Shown: positions 34,295 through 43,671, numbered from the stretch's first letter. The stretch: DNA of 64,000 nucleotides from Micromonospora coxensis (GCF_900090295.1 NZ_LT607753.1:3720001-3784000); one strand, 5' to 3'. Translations and numbers: made by a program. The notes: generated by a model from the sequence alone, not told the origin.

Positions 34295-35613
34295 GTCGAC
34301 GTACGGCGGTCGTGCTCTTCACCCGCGACCTGCGGGTGCACGACCACCCGGCGCTGGCGACGGCCTGCGCCGCGTTCGACCGGGTGGTTCCGCTGTACGT
34401 CCTCGACCCGGCGCTGGCCGACCGCTCACCCAACCGCACCCGGTTCCTGCACCAGAGCCTCGCCGGGCTGCGCGAGGCGTTGCGCGAGCGCGGCGGGGAC
34501 CTGGTGGTCCGCCGGGGCGACCCGGTCGCCGAGACGATCCGGCTGGCCCGGGAGGTGGACGCCGAGGGCGTCGGCCTCTCCGCCGACGTCAGCCGGTACG
34601 CCCACCGCCGGGAGCGCCGGCTGCGCGAGGAGTGCGACCGGCACCGGCTGTTCCTGCGGCTCTTCCCCGGCGTCACCGTCGTCGAGCCCGGGGCGCTGCG
34701 ACCGGCCGGCGGCGACCACTACCGGGTGTTCAGCCCGTACCACCGCAGTTGGCTGGCGGCGCGGTGGCGGGAGGAACTGGCCGCCCCGAAGCGGGTCGAA
34801 CTGCCCGACGGCGTCCGGGTCGGCCGGCTGCCCGCCCTGCCGGCGGGCGAGTCGCCGCAGGCGGCGGAGGGCGGTGAGGGCCCGGGTCGACGCCGGCTCG
34901 ACCGGTGGCTGGCCACCCTCGACCGGTACGACGACATCCACGACGACATGGCCGGCGACGAGACCTCCCGGCTCAGCCCCTACCTGCGCTTCGGCTGCCT
35001 GTCACCCCTGGCGGTGGCGAACCGGGCCGGTGACCGGAACGGCCCCTTCGTCCGCCAGCTCTGCTGGCGCGACTTCTACTACCAGGTCACCGCCGCCTTC
35101 CCGGAGATCTCGACGAAGGCGTACCGGCGCGGGGCGACCGAGGACTGGCGGTACGACGCCGAGGCCATGGCCGCGTGGACCGAGGGGCGGACCGGGATGC
35201 CGATCGTCGACGCCGGGATGCGGCAGCTACGGGCACAGGGCTGGATGCACAACCGGGCCCGCCTGATCACCGCCGGGTACCTGACCAAGGTGCTCGGGCT
35301 GGACTGGCGGCCCGGCGTCGAGGTCTTCTCCCGCTGGCTGCTGGACGGGGACGTCGCGAACAACTCCGGCAACTGGCAGTGGGTCGCCGGCACCGGCAAC
35401 GACAGCCGGCCCTACCGCAGCCTCAACCCGGTCCGGCAGGCCGAGCGGTACGACCCCGACGGCCGGTACGTGCGCAGGTGGGTGCCCGAGCTGGCGTCGG
35501 TGCCGGGCAAGGCGGTGCACCAGCCGTGGCGGCTGCCGGACGAACTGCGGCGGACGCTGGACTACCCACCGCCGCTGGAGGTGCCCGGAGCAGACCCGGT
35601 CTGGCTCCGCTGA
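34291..35613 (+). CDS. phr: Deoxyribodipyrimidine photolyase
   Basis: 440 aa; ATG 34291 overlaps the crtB stop. N-terminal antenna domain (VVLFTRDLRVHDHPAL). FAD domain with TSRLSPYLRFGCLSP, WMHNRARLITAGYL and NNSGNWQWVAGTG. It repairs UV pyrimidine dimers using blue light. Coupling to crtB makes sense if both are induced by light. Confidence 0.96.
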   Translation: MSRRTAVVLFTRDLRVHDHPALATACAAFDRVVPLYVLDPALADRSPNRTRFLHQSLAGLREALRERGGDLVVRRGDPVAETIRLAREVDAEGVGLSADVSRYAHRRERRLREECDRHRLFLRLFPGVTVVEPGALRPAGGDHYRVFSPYHRSWLAARWREELAAPKRVELPDGVRVGRLPALPAGESPQAAEGGEGPGRRRLDRWLATLDRYDDIHDDMAGDETSRLSPYLRFGCLSPLAVANRAGDRNGPFVRQLCWRDFYYQVTAAFPEISTKAYRRGATEDWRYDAEAMAAWTEGRTGMPIVDAGMRQLRAQGWMHNRARLITAGYLTKVLGLDWRPGVEVFSRWLLDGDVANNSGNWQWVAGTGNDSRPYRSLNPVRQAERYDPDGRYVRRWVPELASVPGKAVHQPWRLPDELRRTLDYPPPLEVPGADPVWLR

Positions 35614-35614
35614 A

Positions 35615-36490
35615 CTACTTCTCCCATACGGTGACCTTGACGATCAACCCGCCGTCGCCGACCGAGTTCACCGCCTGCGCCCAGCCGGGACGCCCCTCGG
35701 AGGTGGTGAAGCAGAACTGCTGGTTGCCGCCCCCGACGTAGTGGTGCGCGAAGCTCTGCCGGTCGTCCTCCCGGTAGGTGCGGCAACGGGCGTCGGCACC
35801 TTGCTCCGGGCCCTGGTTGCTGTCGTCGTACAGCGCGCTGTGCCGGACGCTGGAGTAGAGGATGTAACCCCAGTCCAGGTAGAGGTCGACGACGGCGTCC
35901 TGGCTGGCCCTGCGCTCGGCCCGCCGGCCGTCCAGGTCGACGCCGGTCTTCTTGTCGAGCTGCACCACGTCGCTGAAGACGATCGGCCTGGCGGCTGCGG
36001 CGGACGGGGCGCCGGACGTCTCGGAGCTGCCGGCGGCCGGAGCGGACGCCGAAGCGCCGGACGAGGGCCCGCCGGTCTGCGGGGCGGTGGACGCCGCGAC
36101 CCCAACCGGCGGACGGCCCGGGTGCCGGGAGACGGCGAGCAGCCCGCCGACCGCGCCCAGGACCAGCAGCACGACGAGGCTGACAAGCACCGCCCGCCAG
36201 TTCCGCTTCCGCACCTGGTACACCGTCACGCCGACGAGGACGAGAGCGCCCAGCCCGATCCAGAACAGCCACAGCGAATCGGTGCGGAGCAGCTGGACCA
36301 TGGTCATCAGCCCCGTCACAGCCGAGATCACGTTGGTGGCCACGCTGGACCGGTCCCCCAGCAGACCAGGGGCGGCGGGATCGCGCGGACGGGTCGACCG
36401 GCCGTCCGGGCCGGCGGCGGGCGCTTCGTTCTCCACGAATGAGGAAGCGTACGGACGGTAGGTGCGCCGCGACACCGCCGACGCGCCCAC
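35615..36490 (-). CDS. Membrane-anchored protein with extracytoplasmic domain
   Basis: 291 aa from GTG 36490; no good ribosome site. Two membrane helices (about residues 64-85 and 96-118), then an Ala/Ser/Pro-rich linker and a C-terminal region of about 120 residues with Cys pairs (ARCRTY, QQFCFTT). LDWGYILYSSVRHSALY is distinctive. I do not recognise a family. The gene ends one base after the photolyase stop, so the two converge tightly. Confidence 0.75.
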   Translation of the reverse strand: MGASAVSRRTYRPYASSFVENEAPAAGPDGRSTRPRDPAAPGLLGDRSSVATNVISAVTGLMTMVQLLRTDSLWLFWIGLGALVLVGVTVYQVRKRNWRAVLVSLVVLLVLGAVGGLLAVSRHPGRPPVGVAASTAPQTGGPSSGASASAPAAGSSETSGAPSAAAARPIVFSDVVQLDKKTGVDLDGRRAERRASQDAVVDLYLDWGYILYSSVRHSALYDDSNQGPEQGADARCRTYREDDRQSFAHHYVGGGNQQFCFTTSEGRPGWAQAVNSVGDGGLIVKVTVWEK

Positions 36491-36640
36491 CGGCCGGTCC
36501 GCTATCCGTCACCGCCCGGGACGGACACCGGCCTGTCCGCGCGGTACGACGTCGACGCGGTCGGCAGCGGAACGGCGATGGCGTCCAGGCGTTCCCGGCC
36601 GGGCGGGTGGCCTCGCCCGTCCCGGCCGGGAGTCCCGTCG

Positions 36641-37726
36641 TCAGAGGCAGGAGTGCAGGACCTCCACCAGTTCCTCCACCCGGTCGTGGTCGGCGAGCCG
36701 GCTCGTCGCGTACGCGAAGACGTAGCCGCGCACCGGGTCGGCCCAGGCGCTGCTGCCACCGATCCCGCCCATCCCCCAGCTCCCGTCCTCCTCCCGCTGC
36801 ATGCCGAGGGTCCAGCAGGTCCGGCGGTCAAGCAGCAGGTCAGGGCCGTCGTACTGGGTCCGGGTCGCCTCCGCGACCAGGTCGGCGCCGATCAGGCGGA
36901 CCCCGTCGAGCGTGCCGCCGGCGAGCAGGCCGGCGTAGAGCCGGGCCAACCCGGACGCGGTGGCGTGCAGGTTGACCGCGGGCACCTGCGCGCCCCGCCA
37001 CAGCGGGCTGTTCACCACCGCGAGGTCCATGCCACCGGCGGGGTTGCCCAATGCGCGGGCCCGCAAAGACCCCGGCTCGCCGAGCATCCGCACCGGCCAC
37101 TCCGGATCGCCGTACGACAGGTCGGCGCAGCGGCGCTGGTCGGCCGCGTCCAGCCCGAAGCCCAGGTCGAGCCGCCACGGGCCGGCGATCTCCTCGGCCA
37201 GGAACCGCCCCACCGTCCGCCCGTCCACCCGGCGGACCAGCTCGCCCACCAGGTGCCCGTACGTCCAGGCGTGCTCGCCCGCGACGGAGCCCGGGTCCCA
37301 CTCCGGTTCGGCGGCGGCCAGGTCGGCGCAGAGCAGCGTCCAGTCGGCGACCGCCTCCGCGGGCCGGGGCACCGGGAAGGCCGGCAGCCCGGCGGTGTGG
37401 CTGAGCACCTGCCGCACGGTGGCGGGCGTACGGAACTCCGGCCAGTACGCCGCGACCGGTGCGTCCAGCTCCACCCGTCCCCGGTCGACCAGCACGAGCA
37501 GGCAGAGCGCCGCCACCGGCTTGCCGACGGAGTAGACGTCGACCAGCGTGTCGGGCCGCCACGGATCGCCCGAACGTGCCGCGGGCCCGACCGCCGCGCG
37601 GACGCCGCCGACCAGGTCGACGACTGGACGGCCGTCGTACCAGACGGCCAGGCCGGCGCCCGTCTCCCGGCCGGCGGAGAACAGGTCGTGGAAGCAGTCC
37701 CGGACCGGGGCGAAGCGTGCGTGCAT
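36641..37726 (-). CDS. Serine hydrolase of the beta-lactamase/esterase class C family
   Basis: 361 aa from ATG 37726. Class C-like fold with SVGK (Ser66, Lys69) as SxxK and TYGHL (Tyr156) as the second motif. LSHTAGLPAF and a terminal GSSAWADP segment are usual in EstB/D-aminopeptidase-like esterases. There is no signal peptide, so an intracellular esterase is more likely than a true beta-lactamase. Single minus-strand gene. Confidence 0.9.
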   Translation of the reverse strand: MHARFAPVRDCFHDLFSAGRETGAGLAVWYDGRPVVDLVGGVRAAVGPAARSGDPWRPDTLVDVYSVGKPVAALCLLVLVDRGRVELDAPVAAYWPEFRTPATVRQVLSHTAGLPAFPVPRPAEAVADWTLLCADLAAAEPEWDPGSVAGEHAWTYGHLVGELVRRVDGRTVGRFLAEEIAGPWRLDLGFGLDAADQRRCADLSYGDPEWPVRMLGEPGSLRARALGNPAGGMDLAVVNSPLWRGAQVPAVNLHATASGLARLYAGLLAGGTLDGVRLIGADLVAEATRTQYDGPDLLLDRRTCWTLGMQREEDGSWGMGGIGGSSAWADPVRGYVFAYATSRLADHDRVEELVEVLHSCL

Positions 37727-37817
37727 CGGGTCACCGTAGGCCGCGCGGAGGTTACCGGCGCGGGAATTCCGGCGCGCGGCGCTGGCCGACGTCCCCGCGC
37801 GGGAGGATGCTGGCCAG

Positions 37818-39302
37818 ATGGCGGAGCCGGAGATCGTGGACGTGGTGGTGGTCGGACTCGGCGTCGGCGGCGAGGAGGTGGCCGGGCGGCTCGCCGAGGC
37901 CGGCCTCACCGTGGTCGGCGTCGAACGGAACCTGGTCGGTGGGGAGTGTCCCTACTGGGGGTGCATCCCCAGCAAGATGATGATCCGGGCGGCGAACGCG
38001 CTGGCCGAGGCGCGGCGCGTCGACCAGTTGGCCGGCACGGCGGAGGTCCGGCCGGACTGGGCGCCGGTCGCCAGGCGGATCCGCGAGGAGGCCACCGACA
38101 CCTGGGACGACCGGGTCGCGGTGGAGCGGTTCACCGGCAAGGGCGGCCGGTTCCTGCGCGGCAGCGCCCGGCTCGACGGCCCCGACCGGGTGGTCGTCGG
38201 CGACCGGGTCCTCCAGGCCCGGTACGGCATCGTCGTCGGCACCGGCACCAGTCCGTCCGTCCCGCCGATCGACGGGCTGGCCGACACCCCGTACTGGACG
38301 AACCACCAGGCGATCGAGGTCGAGGAACTGCCCTCGTCGCTGCTGGTGCTCGGTGGCGGCGCGATCGGGCTGGAGCTGGCGCAGGTCTTCGCCCGGTTCG
38401 GCGTCCGGGTGACCGTCGTCGAGGCGGCGGACCGGGTGCTCGCCATCGACGAGCCGGAGGCGTCGGAGATCGCGGCGGCGGCGCTGCGCGCCGACGGGGT
38501 CCGGATCCACACCGGGGTGCAGGCCGAGCGGGTCAGCCACGACGGCGCGGCGTTCACCGTGCACGCGGGCGACGAGGCGTACACCGCCGAGCGGCTGCTG
38601 GTGGTCACCGGCCGCAAGGCCCACCTGGAGGAGTTGGGGCTGGACAGCGTCGGCGTCGACTGCGCGCAGCGCTACCTGCCGGTCGACGACCGGATGCACG
38701 CCGCCGACGGGGTGTGGGCCGTCGGCGACATCACCGGCGAGGGGGCGTTCACCCACGTCGCCATGTACCAGGCGTCGATCGTGGTGGCCGACCTGCTCGA
38801 CCACGTCCGTCGGGCCCGGGGCGGCCCGGACGCCAGCGGCACCGCCAGCGTGGTCGGCGGCGCGATGGGCGCGAGCAGCGCCGTCGGCGGTACCGCGGGC
38901 GCGTCCGGGCCGGGCGGCGCGGCCGGCATGGTCCCGCGCGCCGACTACCGGGCCCTGCCCCGGGTCACCTTCACCGACCCGGAGGTCGGCGCGGTCGGCC
39001 TCACCGAGCGGCAGGCCCGGGAGCGCGGGATCAACGTGCAGGTCGGCTTCGCCCCGCTCCCGTCGTCGGCCCGGGGCTGGATCCACAAGGCCGGCAACGA
39101 GGGCTTCGTCAAGCTGGTCGCCGACGCCGACCAAGGCGTGCTGATCGGCGCGACGTCGGTCGGCCCGGCCGGCGGTGAGGTGCTGTCGGGGCTGGTCGTG
39201 GCGGTGCACGCCGCCGTGCCGCTCAGCCGGCTCCGGCACATGATCTACGCGTACCCGACGTTCCACCGGGCGATCGAGGACGCGCTGCGCGACCTGAGCT
39301 GA
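37818..39302 (+). CDS. Pyridine nucleotide-disulfide oxidoreductase (mercuric/lipoamide type)
   Basis: 494 aa from ATG 37818. FAD motif VVGLGVGGEEVAGRLAEAG; redox-active disulfide GGECPYWGCIPSK (Cys44, Cys49); NAD motif LGGGAIGLELAQVFA; AVGDITG. The C-terminal His-Glu pair of lipoamide dehydrogenase is not obvious (YAYPTFHRAIED). About 35 Gly/Ala/Ser-rich residues (near 339-370) are inserted before the dimerisation domain. Probably a NAD(P)H oxidoreductase of unknown acceptor. No organomercurial genes nearby. Confidence 0.9.
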   Translation: MAEPEIVDVVVVGLGVGGEEVAGRLAEAGLTVVGVERNLVGGECPYWGCIPSKMMIRAANALAEARRVDQLAGTAEVRPDWAPVARRIREEATDTWDDRVAVERFTGKGGRFLRGSARLDGPDRVVVGDRVLQARYGIVVGTGTSPSVPPIDGLADTPYWTNHQAIEVEELPSSLLVLGGGAIGLELAQVFARFGVRVTVVEAADRVLAIDEPEASEIAAAALRADGVRIHTGVQAERVSHDGAAFTVHAGDEAYTAERLLVVTGRKAHLEELGLDSVGVDCAQRYLPVDDRMHAADGVWAVGDITGEGAFTHVAMYQASIVVADLLDHVRRARGGPDASGTASVVGGAMGASSAVGGTAGASGPGGAAGMVPRADYRALPRVTFTDPEVGAVGLTERQARERGINVQVGFAPLPSSARGWIHKAGNEGFVKLVADADQGVLIGATSVGPAGGEVLSGLVVAVHAAVPLSRLRHMIYAYPTFHRAIEDALRDLS

Positions 39303-39309
39303 CGCGGGC

Positions 39310-40071
39310 TCACCGGCCGTGCCGGCCGGCGCCGGCCGCGAAGCGGGCCGCGCCGGCCACGGCGTCCGTGGCGAGCGAGTCCAGGCCGTAGGCCAGCTCG
39401 GTGGCCATCGCCTCCGGCTCGGACAGACCCGCGCCGGCCAGCACCGAGGCGCGGTCGTTGCGCAGGCACGCCTGCGGGTGGCGGGCGATGTCGGCGGCCA
39501 GCCGCTCGGCCGCCGTCCGCGACTCACCCGGCGGGACCACCCGGTTGACCAGACCCATCGCGTACGCCTCGTCGGCGCCGACCGGGCGGCCGGTGAGGAT
39601 CAGGTCCATCGCGCGGCTCTCCCCGATCAGCCTGGGCAGCCGCACCGTCCCGCCGTCGACGAGCGGTACGCCCCACCGCCGGCAGAAGACCCCGAGCACC
39701 GCGTCCGACTCGGCGACCCGCAGGTCGCACCAGAGCGCCAGCTCCAGCCCGCCGGCCACGGCGTACCCGGAGATCGCGGCGACGACCGGCTTGGACAGCG
39801 ACATCCGGGTCGGACCCATCGGGCCGTCGCCGTCCGGCTCGACCCGGTTGCCGCGCGGCGTGCCGATCGCCTTGAGGTCGGCCCCCGAGCAGAACGTGCC
39901 GCCCGCGCCCCAGAGCACCGCGACCCGGGCGTCCGGGTCGGCCTCGAAGGCGCGGAACGCGTCGGCGAGGGCCCGCGCGGTCGGCCCGTCGACGGCGTTG
40001 CGGGACGCCGCCCGATCCAGGATCACCGTGGTCACCGGTCCGTCGTGCGCCACGTGTACGGCCATCGGCAC
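39310..40071 (-). CDS. Crotonase (enoyl-CoA hydratase) family protein
   Basis: 253 aa from GTG 40071, with GGAGGG six bases upstream; ATG 40065 is also in frame. Crotonase fold with oxyanion residues in FCSGADLKAIG and ISGYAVAGGLELALWCDL, plus VDGGTVRLPRLIG. The active-site Glu positions are partly replaced, so it may be a hydratase of altered specificity. Convergent with the oxidoreductase, seven bases from its stop. Confidence 0.92.
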   Translation of the reverse strand: MPMAVHVAHDGPVTTVILDRAASRNAVDGPTARALADAFRAFEADPDARVAVLWGAGGTFCSGADLKAIGTPRGNRVEPDGDGPMGPTRMSLSKPVVAAISGYAVAGGLELALWCDLRVAESDAVLGVFCRRWGVPLVDGGTVRLPRLIGESRAMDLILTGRPVGADEAYAMGLVNRVVPPGESRTAAERLAADIARHPQACLRNDRASVLAGAGLSEPEAMATELAYGLDSLATDAVAGAARFAAGAGRHGR

Positions 40072-40123
40072 AGCATGCCCTCCGGTGGCGCCGGCCCGCC
40101 AGGGGCAGGCCGGCGCCCGATGG

Positions 40124-40597
40124 TCAGTTGCCGCAGGCGGCGTCGACCGCCTTCAGGGTCGGGTCCAGGTCCGGGGCCTCCACCTTGGTGGCGTCCGGGC
40201 CGGTGAGCCGCTTCTTGACCGCGCCGGCCAGGTTCTCCAGGGCGGTGCGCACCTGCGGGTCGGCCGCCTTGGGCGCCTCGACGCGCAGCCCCTCGGCGAT
40301 GGCGGTGTAGTTCGCGCGGACCTTCTCGCCCGCCTCCTTGGCGCTGACCGGCTTGTCGATGGCCGCGATGGCGTCGTCCGCCATCGCGACGAAGTGCTTC
40401 TTGACCAGGGCGAGGCTGGCGTCGCAGACCTGCTTGCTGTTGGCGGCGACGTCGACCGTCGGGCTGGGCGCGGTGGACGCCGACGGCGCGGCGGCCGGCG
40501 TGGCCGACTTCTCCTCGCTCTGGCAGCCCGCCGCGAGGCCGGCGGCGACGACCAGGGTCAGGGCGGTACGGACGATTCGGGCAGGCGTACGCGTCAT
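40124..40597 (-). CDS. Small lipoprotein, unknown function
   Basis: 157 aa from ATG 40597. Signal peptide with lipobox LAAGC at residues 21-25. An Ala/Pro/Thr linker is followed by a helical domain (about 100 aa) with two Cys residues (KQVCDAS and DAACGN) that could form a disulfide. This resembles actinomycete cell-wall lipoproteins of unknown role. Single gene. Confidence 0.85.
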   Translation of the reverse strand: MTRTPARIVRTALTLVVAAGLAAGCQSEEKSATPAAAPSASTAPSPTVDVAANSKQVCDASLALVKKHFVAMADDAIAAIDKPVSAKEAGEKVRANYTAIAEGLRVEAPKAADPQVRTALENLAGAVKKRLTGPDATKVEAPDLDPTLKAVDAACGN

Positions 40598-40733
40598 GGT
40601 GTTTCCCCCGTGGGTGCTGGCCTCGACGGTCGGCTCGACCGGGTCACAGGCCGGAGTCCGACACTGTAGACGGCGACCGGGCCGGCGCGCCTGCCGGTTC
40701 CACCCGTCCGGCCGCTAGCATCGCCGACGGCAC

Positions 40734-40917
40734 GATCATGCGAGGTGCCCCGCGGCTGCGGGGAGAATCTGGGAAGCCGGTGCGAATCCGGCACGGGCCC
40801 GCCGCGGTGACCGGGGAGCCACCGTCCACGCGCGAGCAGCGCAGCCACTGGCCGTACGGCTGGGAAGGCGGACGGCCAGGCGTCGATCCGGGAGTCCGAA
40901 GACCGGCCTCGCGTCGA
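40734..40917 (+). promoter_or_regulatory. Cobalamin (AdoCbl) riboswitch upstream of bluB
   Basis: It contains the B12-box region GCCGGTGCGAATCCGGCACG (about 40779-40798) followed by GGTGACCGGGGAG, then GCCACTGG, GGGAAGGCGG and GGAGTCCGAAGACCGG. These follow the order of the cobalamin riboswitch core. Closing stem P1 is GCGAGG (40740-40745) with CCTCGC (40907-40912). A hairpin CCCACC-TGCC-GGTGGG (40921-40936) between aptamer and ribosome site is the likely expression platform. Confidence 0.9.
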
Positions 40918-40958
40918 CCGCCCACCTGCCGGTGGGCCGAGCGCAGCGGGAGCCTGCC

Positions 40959-41579
40959 ATGGACCTCTACACCGCCATCCACCGCCGTCGGGACGTCCGC
41001 GCCGAGTTCACCGGCGCGCCGGTGCCGGACGACACCCTGCACCGGGTCCTCGACGCGGCGCACGCCGCGCCCAGCGTCGGCTACTCGCAGCCGTGGGACT
41101 TCGTCCTGGTCCGGGACGCCGGGATCCGTCGCCGCTTCCACGAGCACGTGCAGGTGGAGCGGGACACCTTCGCCGCCACCCTGGACGGCGAGGCGGCCGC
41201 CCGGTTCGCCCGTATCAAGATCGACGGGGTGTTGGAGTCGACCCTGTCGATCGTGGTCACCTACGACCCGTCCCGGGGCGGCCCCGCCGTGCTCGGCCGG
41301 CACGCCATCGCCGACGCCGGCCTCTACTCGGTCTGCCTGGCGATCCAGAACCTCTGGCTCGCCGCCACCGCCGAAGGACTCGGCGTCGGCTGGGTCTCCT
41401 TCTACCGGGAGCCGTTCCTGGCCGACCTGCTGGGCGTCCCGGCGGGGATCCGCCCGGTCGCCTGGCTCTGTGTCGGGCCGGTGACCCACCTGGAGTCCGT
41501 CCCCGACCTGGCCCGGCACGGGTGGCGGCAGAAGCGCCCGCTGGCCGAGGCGCTGCACAGCGACCGCTGGGGTGGCTGA
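40959..41579 (+). CDS. bluB: 5,6-dimethylbenzimidazole synthase BluB
   Basis: 206 aa from ATG 40959, with GGGAG seven bases upstream. Nitroreductase fold: YTAIHRRRDVRAEFTGAPVP, HAAPSVGYSQPWDFVLVRD, and DAGLYSVCLAIQNLWLAA. BluB fragments reduced FMN with oxygen to make the lower ligand of B12. The cobalamin riboswitch upstream supports this function. No other cobalamin gene is adjacent. Confidence 0.94.
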   Translation: MDLYTAIHRRRDVRAEFTGAPVPDDTLHRVLDAAHAAPSVGYSQPWDFVLVRDAGIRRRFHEHVQVERDTFAATLDGEAAARFARIKIDGVLESTLSIVVTYDPSRGGPAVLGRHAIADAGLYSVCLAIQNLWLAATAEGLGVGWVSFYREPFLADLLGVPAGIRPVAWLCVGPVTHLESVPDLARHGWRQKRPLAEALHSDRWGG

Positions 41580-41598
41580 GCCCAGCGGCGGCCATCCG

Positions 41599-42684
41599 TC
41601 ACCCGACGTCGACAACTCGTCCGGCGCGGGTGACGGTGGTCAGCCCCAGCCACGTCGCCAGCGCCTCCAGCTCCGCGTCGACGGCCGCGCTGACCTCACC
41701 GTCGAAGGGGACGTCCTCGTGGACGGCGTGCACCCGCAGCACGCCCGCCTTCCGGTCGGCGGTGGCGTCCACCTTGCCGACCATCCGGTCGTGGTGCAGC
41801 ACGGGCAGCGCGAAGTAGCCCCAGCGCCGCTTGGCCTTCGGCACGTACATCTCCAGGACGTACTCGAAGTCGAACAGCTCCCACAGCCGTTTCCGGTCGT
41901 GGACCAGCCGGTCGAAGGGGGACAGCAGCGCGGTGCGCCCGGCGAACGGCTGGTCCAGCGCCGCCGGGTCGACCCGCCAACCACCCGGGGTGCCCTCGAC
42001 CTCGGCCGGCTCACCGGCCTCCCCGACCACCGACGCCCGGGCGATGCCCAGCGAGCGCAGCCGTCGCTCGTCGCGGATCCGCCGGGCCTCGTCCGCCGGC
42101 ACGACCTCGGTGTCCGCCGGATAGACCCGCTCGGCCAGGTCCCACCGCCGCTGACGGCCGATCCGGCCGGCGATGGCGACCTCGCCCCGGGCGGCGAGGA
42201 ACTCCAGCATCTGGGTGACGTTGCGGTTGTTCGTCCAGCCGGTCGACGGCCACGGCACCACACTGCGGTCCGGCACCTCGCGGGACAGCAGCGGGCCGGA
42301 GTCGCGCAGCAGGTCGAGCACGTACCGGCGGAAGGAGTCGTTCGCGGTCAGCCAGGCGAGCGCGCGGCTGCCCTCCGGCGGCCAGGCCGCCATGTCGGCC
42401 AGGTGCAGCCCGAGATCCGTCATCGGCCGGACGTAGGCGTTGTGCTCGTACAGGGTGCGGTCCCGCTCCACCGCCTGCTGCAGGTGCGCCGGCCGGTACC
42501 CGGCGCCGAGCCGGCACCAGGCGACGAGGTCGGCGCTGGGCGCCACGGCCGCCGTCGGATCGAGCTGGAGGAAGGTGAGCTGCTCGACCGTCGGCAGCAG
42601 ATCCGAGGACCGGTTGGCGTCGAGCAGTTGCGCGCGTACCGCGACGCGTCGGGCCTCGGCGCGGGAGATCCGGTGGGGACGCAT
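41599..42684 (-). CDS. Winged-helix DNA glycosylase, YcaQ/AlkZ-like
   Basis: 361 aa from ATG 42684. It belongs to the HTH_42 (YcaQ/AlkZ) family of DNA glycosylases acting on alkylated or cross-linked DNA. The catalytic-type motif QLD (Gln40-Leu-Asp42) fits the QxD form of YcaQ rather than the QxQ form of AlkZ. WGYFALPVLHHDRMVGKVDATADRKAGVL is also family-typical (quoted in part). Convergent with bluB, standing alone. Confidence 0.9.
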   Translation of the reverse strand: MRPHRISRAEARRVAVRAQLLDANRSSDLLPTVEQLTFLQLDPTAAVAPSADLVAWCRLGAGYRPAHLQQAVERDRTLYEHNAYVRPMTDLGLHLADMAAWPPEGSRALAWLTANDSFRRYVLDLLRDSGPLLSREVPDRSVVPWPSTGWTNNRNVTQMLEFLAARGEVAIAGRIGRQRRWDLAERVYPADTEVVPADEARRIRDERRLRSLGIARASVVGEAGEPAEVEGTPGGWRVDPAALDQPFAGRTALLSPFDRLVHDRKRLWELFDFEYVLEMYVPKAKRRWGYFALPVLHHDRMVGKVDATADRKAGVLRVHAVHEDVPFDGEVSAAVDAELEALATWLGLTTVTRAGRVVDVG

Positions 42685-42783
42685 CCCGGGAGGTTAGCCC
42701 AGGCGTCCTCCGTGCGGGGGATCGTGCCGCCCGCCCGGTTTGCGACCGCACCTGCCGGGAAGTCGGAGAAGGTGCGAGCGCTG

Positions 42784-43623
42784 ATGACGAAGATCGAGCA
42801 GAACGCGAAGCTGGACCGGATCGGTGACCGGCTGCAACGCGCGGTGCAGGGGACCCTGCGCCCGCAGCGGGTCCGCGACCTGCTGCACGGCGTCTGGCTG
42901 GGCCACCCGCTGCACCCGGCGATGGTGCAGGTGCCGGTGGGCGCCTGGATCAGCGCCGCCTTGGTGGACCTGCTGCCCGGGCAGCGCCGGGCGGCGACCA
43001 CACTGGTCGCCCTCGGCACGGTGGGCGCGGTGCCCGCCGCCGTCGCCGGGCTGAACGACTGGGCTGCCCTCGCCCGGGACCAGCGCCGGGTCGGCCTGGT
43101 GCACGCCGCCGCCAACTCCGTCGGACTGGCGCTCTACGCCGGTTCGCTGGCCGCCCGGCTCAGTGGCCGGCACGGGACGGGCCGGGCGCTGGCGTACCTG
43201 GGGTTGAGCGCGGCGAGCGCCGGGGCGTACATCGGCGGGCACCTGGCGTACAAGCAGGGTGCGCAGGTCAGCCAGAGCATCTCCGAGCTGCACCGGATGA
43301 GCGACGAGTGGAAGGCGGTCGCCGACCTGGCCACCCTGCCGCAGCGCCGGCTCGTCACCCGCGAGGTGGACGACGTCTCGGTGATTCTCTACCGGCACGG
43401 CGACGAGGTCACCGTGATGCTGGAACGCTGCCCGCACCAGAGTGGCCCGCTCGGCGAGGGCGAGGTGCAGGAGATCGACGGGCACGACTGCGTGGTCTGC
43501 CCGTGGCACGGCTCGGCGTTCCGCCTCAACGGCGGCGAGGTCGTGCACGGGCCGTCCCCCAACGACCAGCAGCTCCTGCCCACCCGGGTGGTCGACGGCG
43601 TGCTGCAGACCAAGCTGCCCTGA
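42784..43623 (+). CDS. DUF2231 membrane protein with Rieske [2Fe-2S] domain
   Basis: 279 aa from ATG 42784 (GTG 42772 in frame upstream). Residues 30-165 are the DUF2231 part, with four membrane helices and HGVWLGHPLHPAMVQVPVG. Residues 175-279 are a Rieske domain: Cys216-Pro-His218 and Cys239-Pro-Trp-His242. It should pass electrons at the cytoplasmic membrane; donor and acceptor are unknown. Confidence 0.93.
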   Translation: MTKIEQNAKLDRIGDRLQRAVQGTLRPQRVRDLLHGVWLGHPLHPAMVQVPVGAWISAALVDLLPGQRRAATTLVALGTVGAVPAAVAGLNDWAALARDQRRVGLVHAAANSVGLALYAGSLAARLSGRHGTGRALAYLGLSAASAGAYIGGHLAYKQGAQVSQSISELHRMSDEWKAVADLATLPQRRLVTREVDDVSVILYRHGDEVTVMLERCPHQSGPLGEGEVQEIDGHDCVVCPWHGSAFRLNGGEVVHGPSPNDQQLLPTRVVDGVLQTKLP

Positions 43624-43671
43624 CCCGGGTCGGTCCCGGCGGTGCCGCGCGGGTGACCCACCCGCTCCTGG

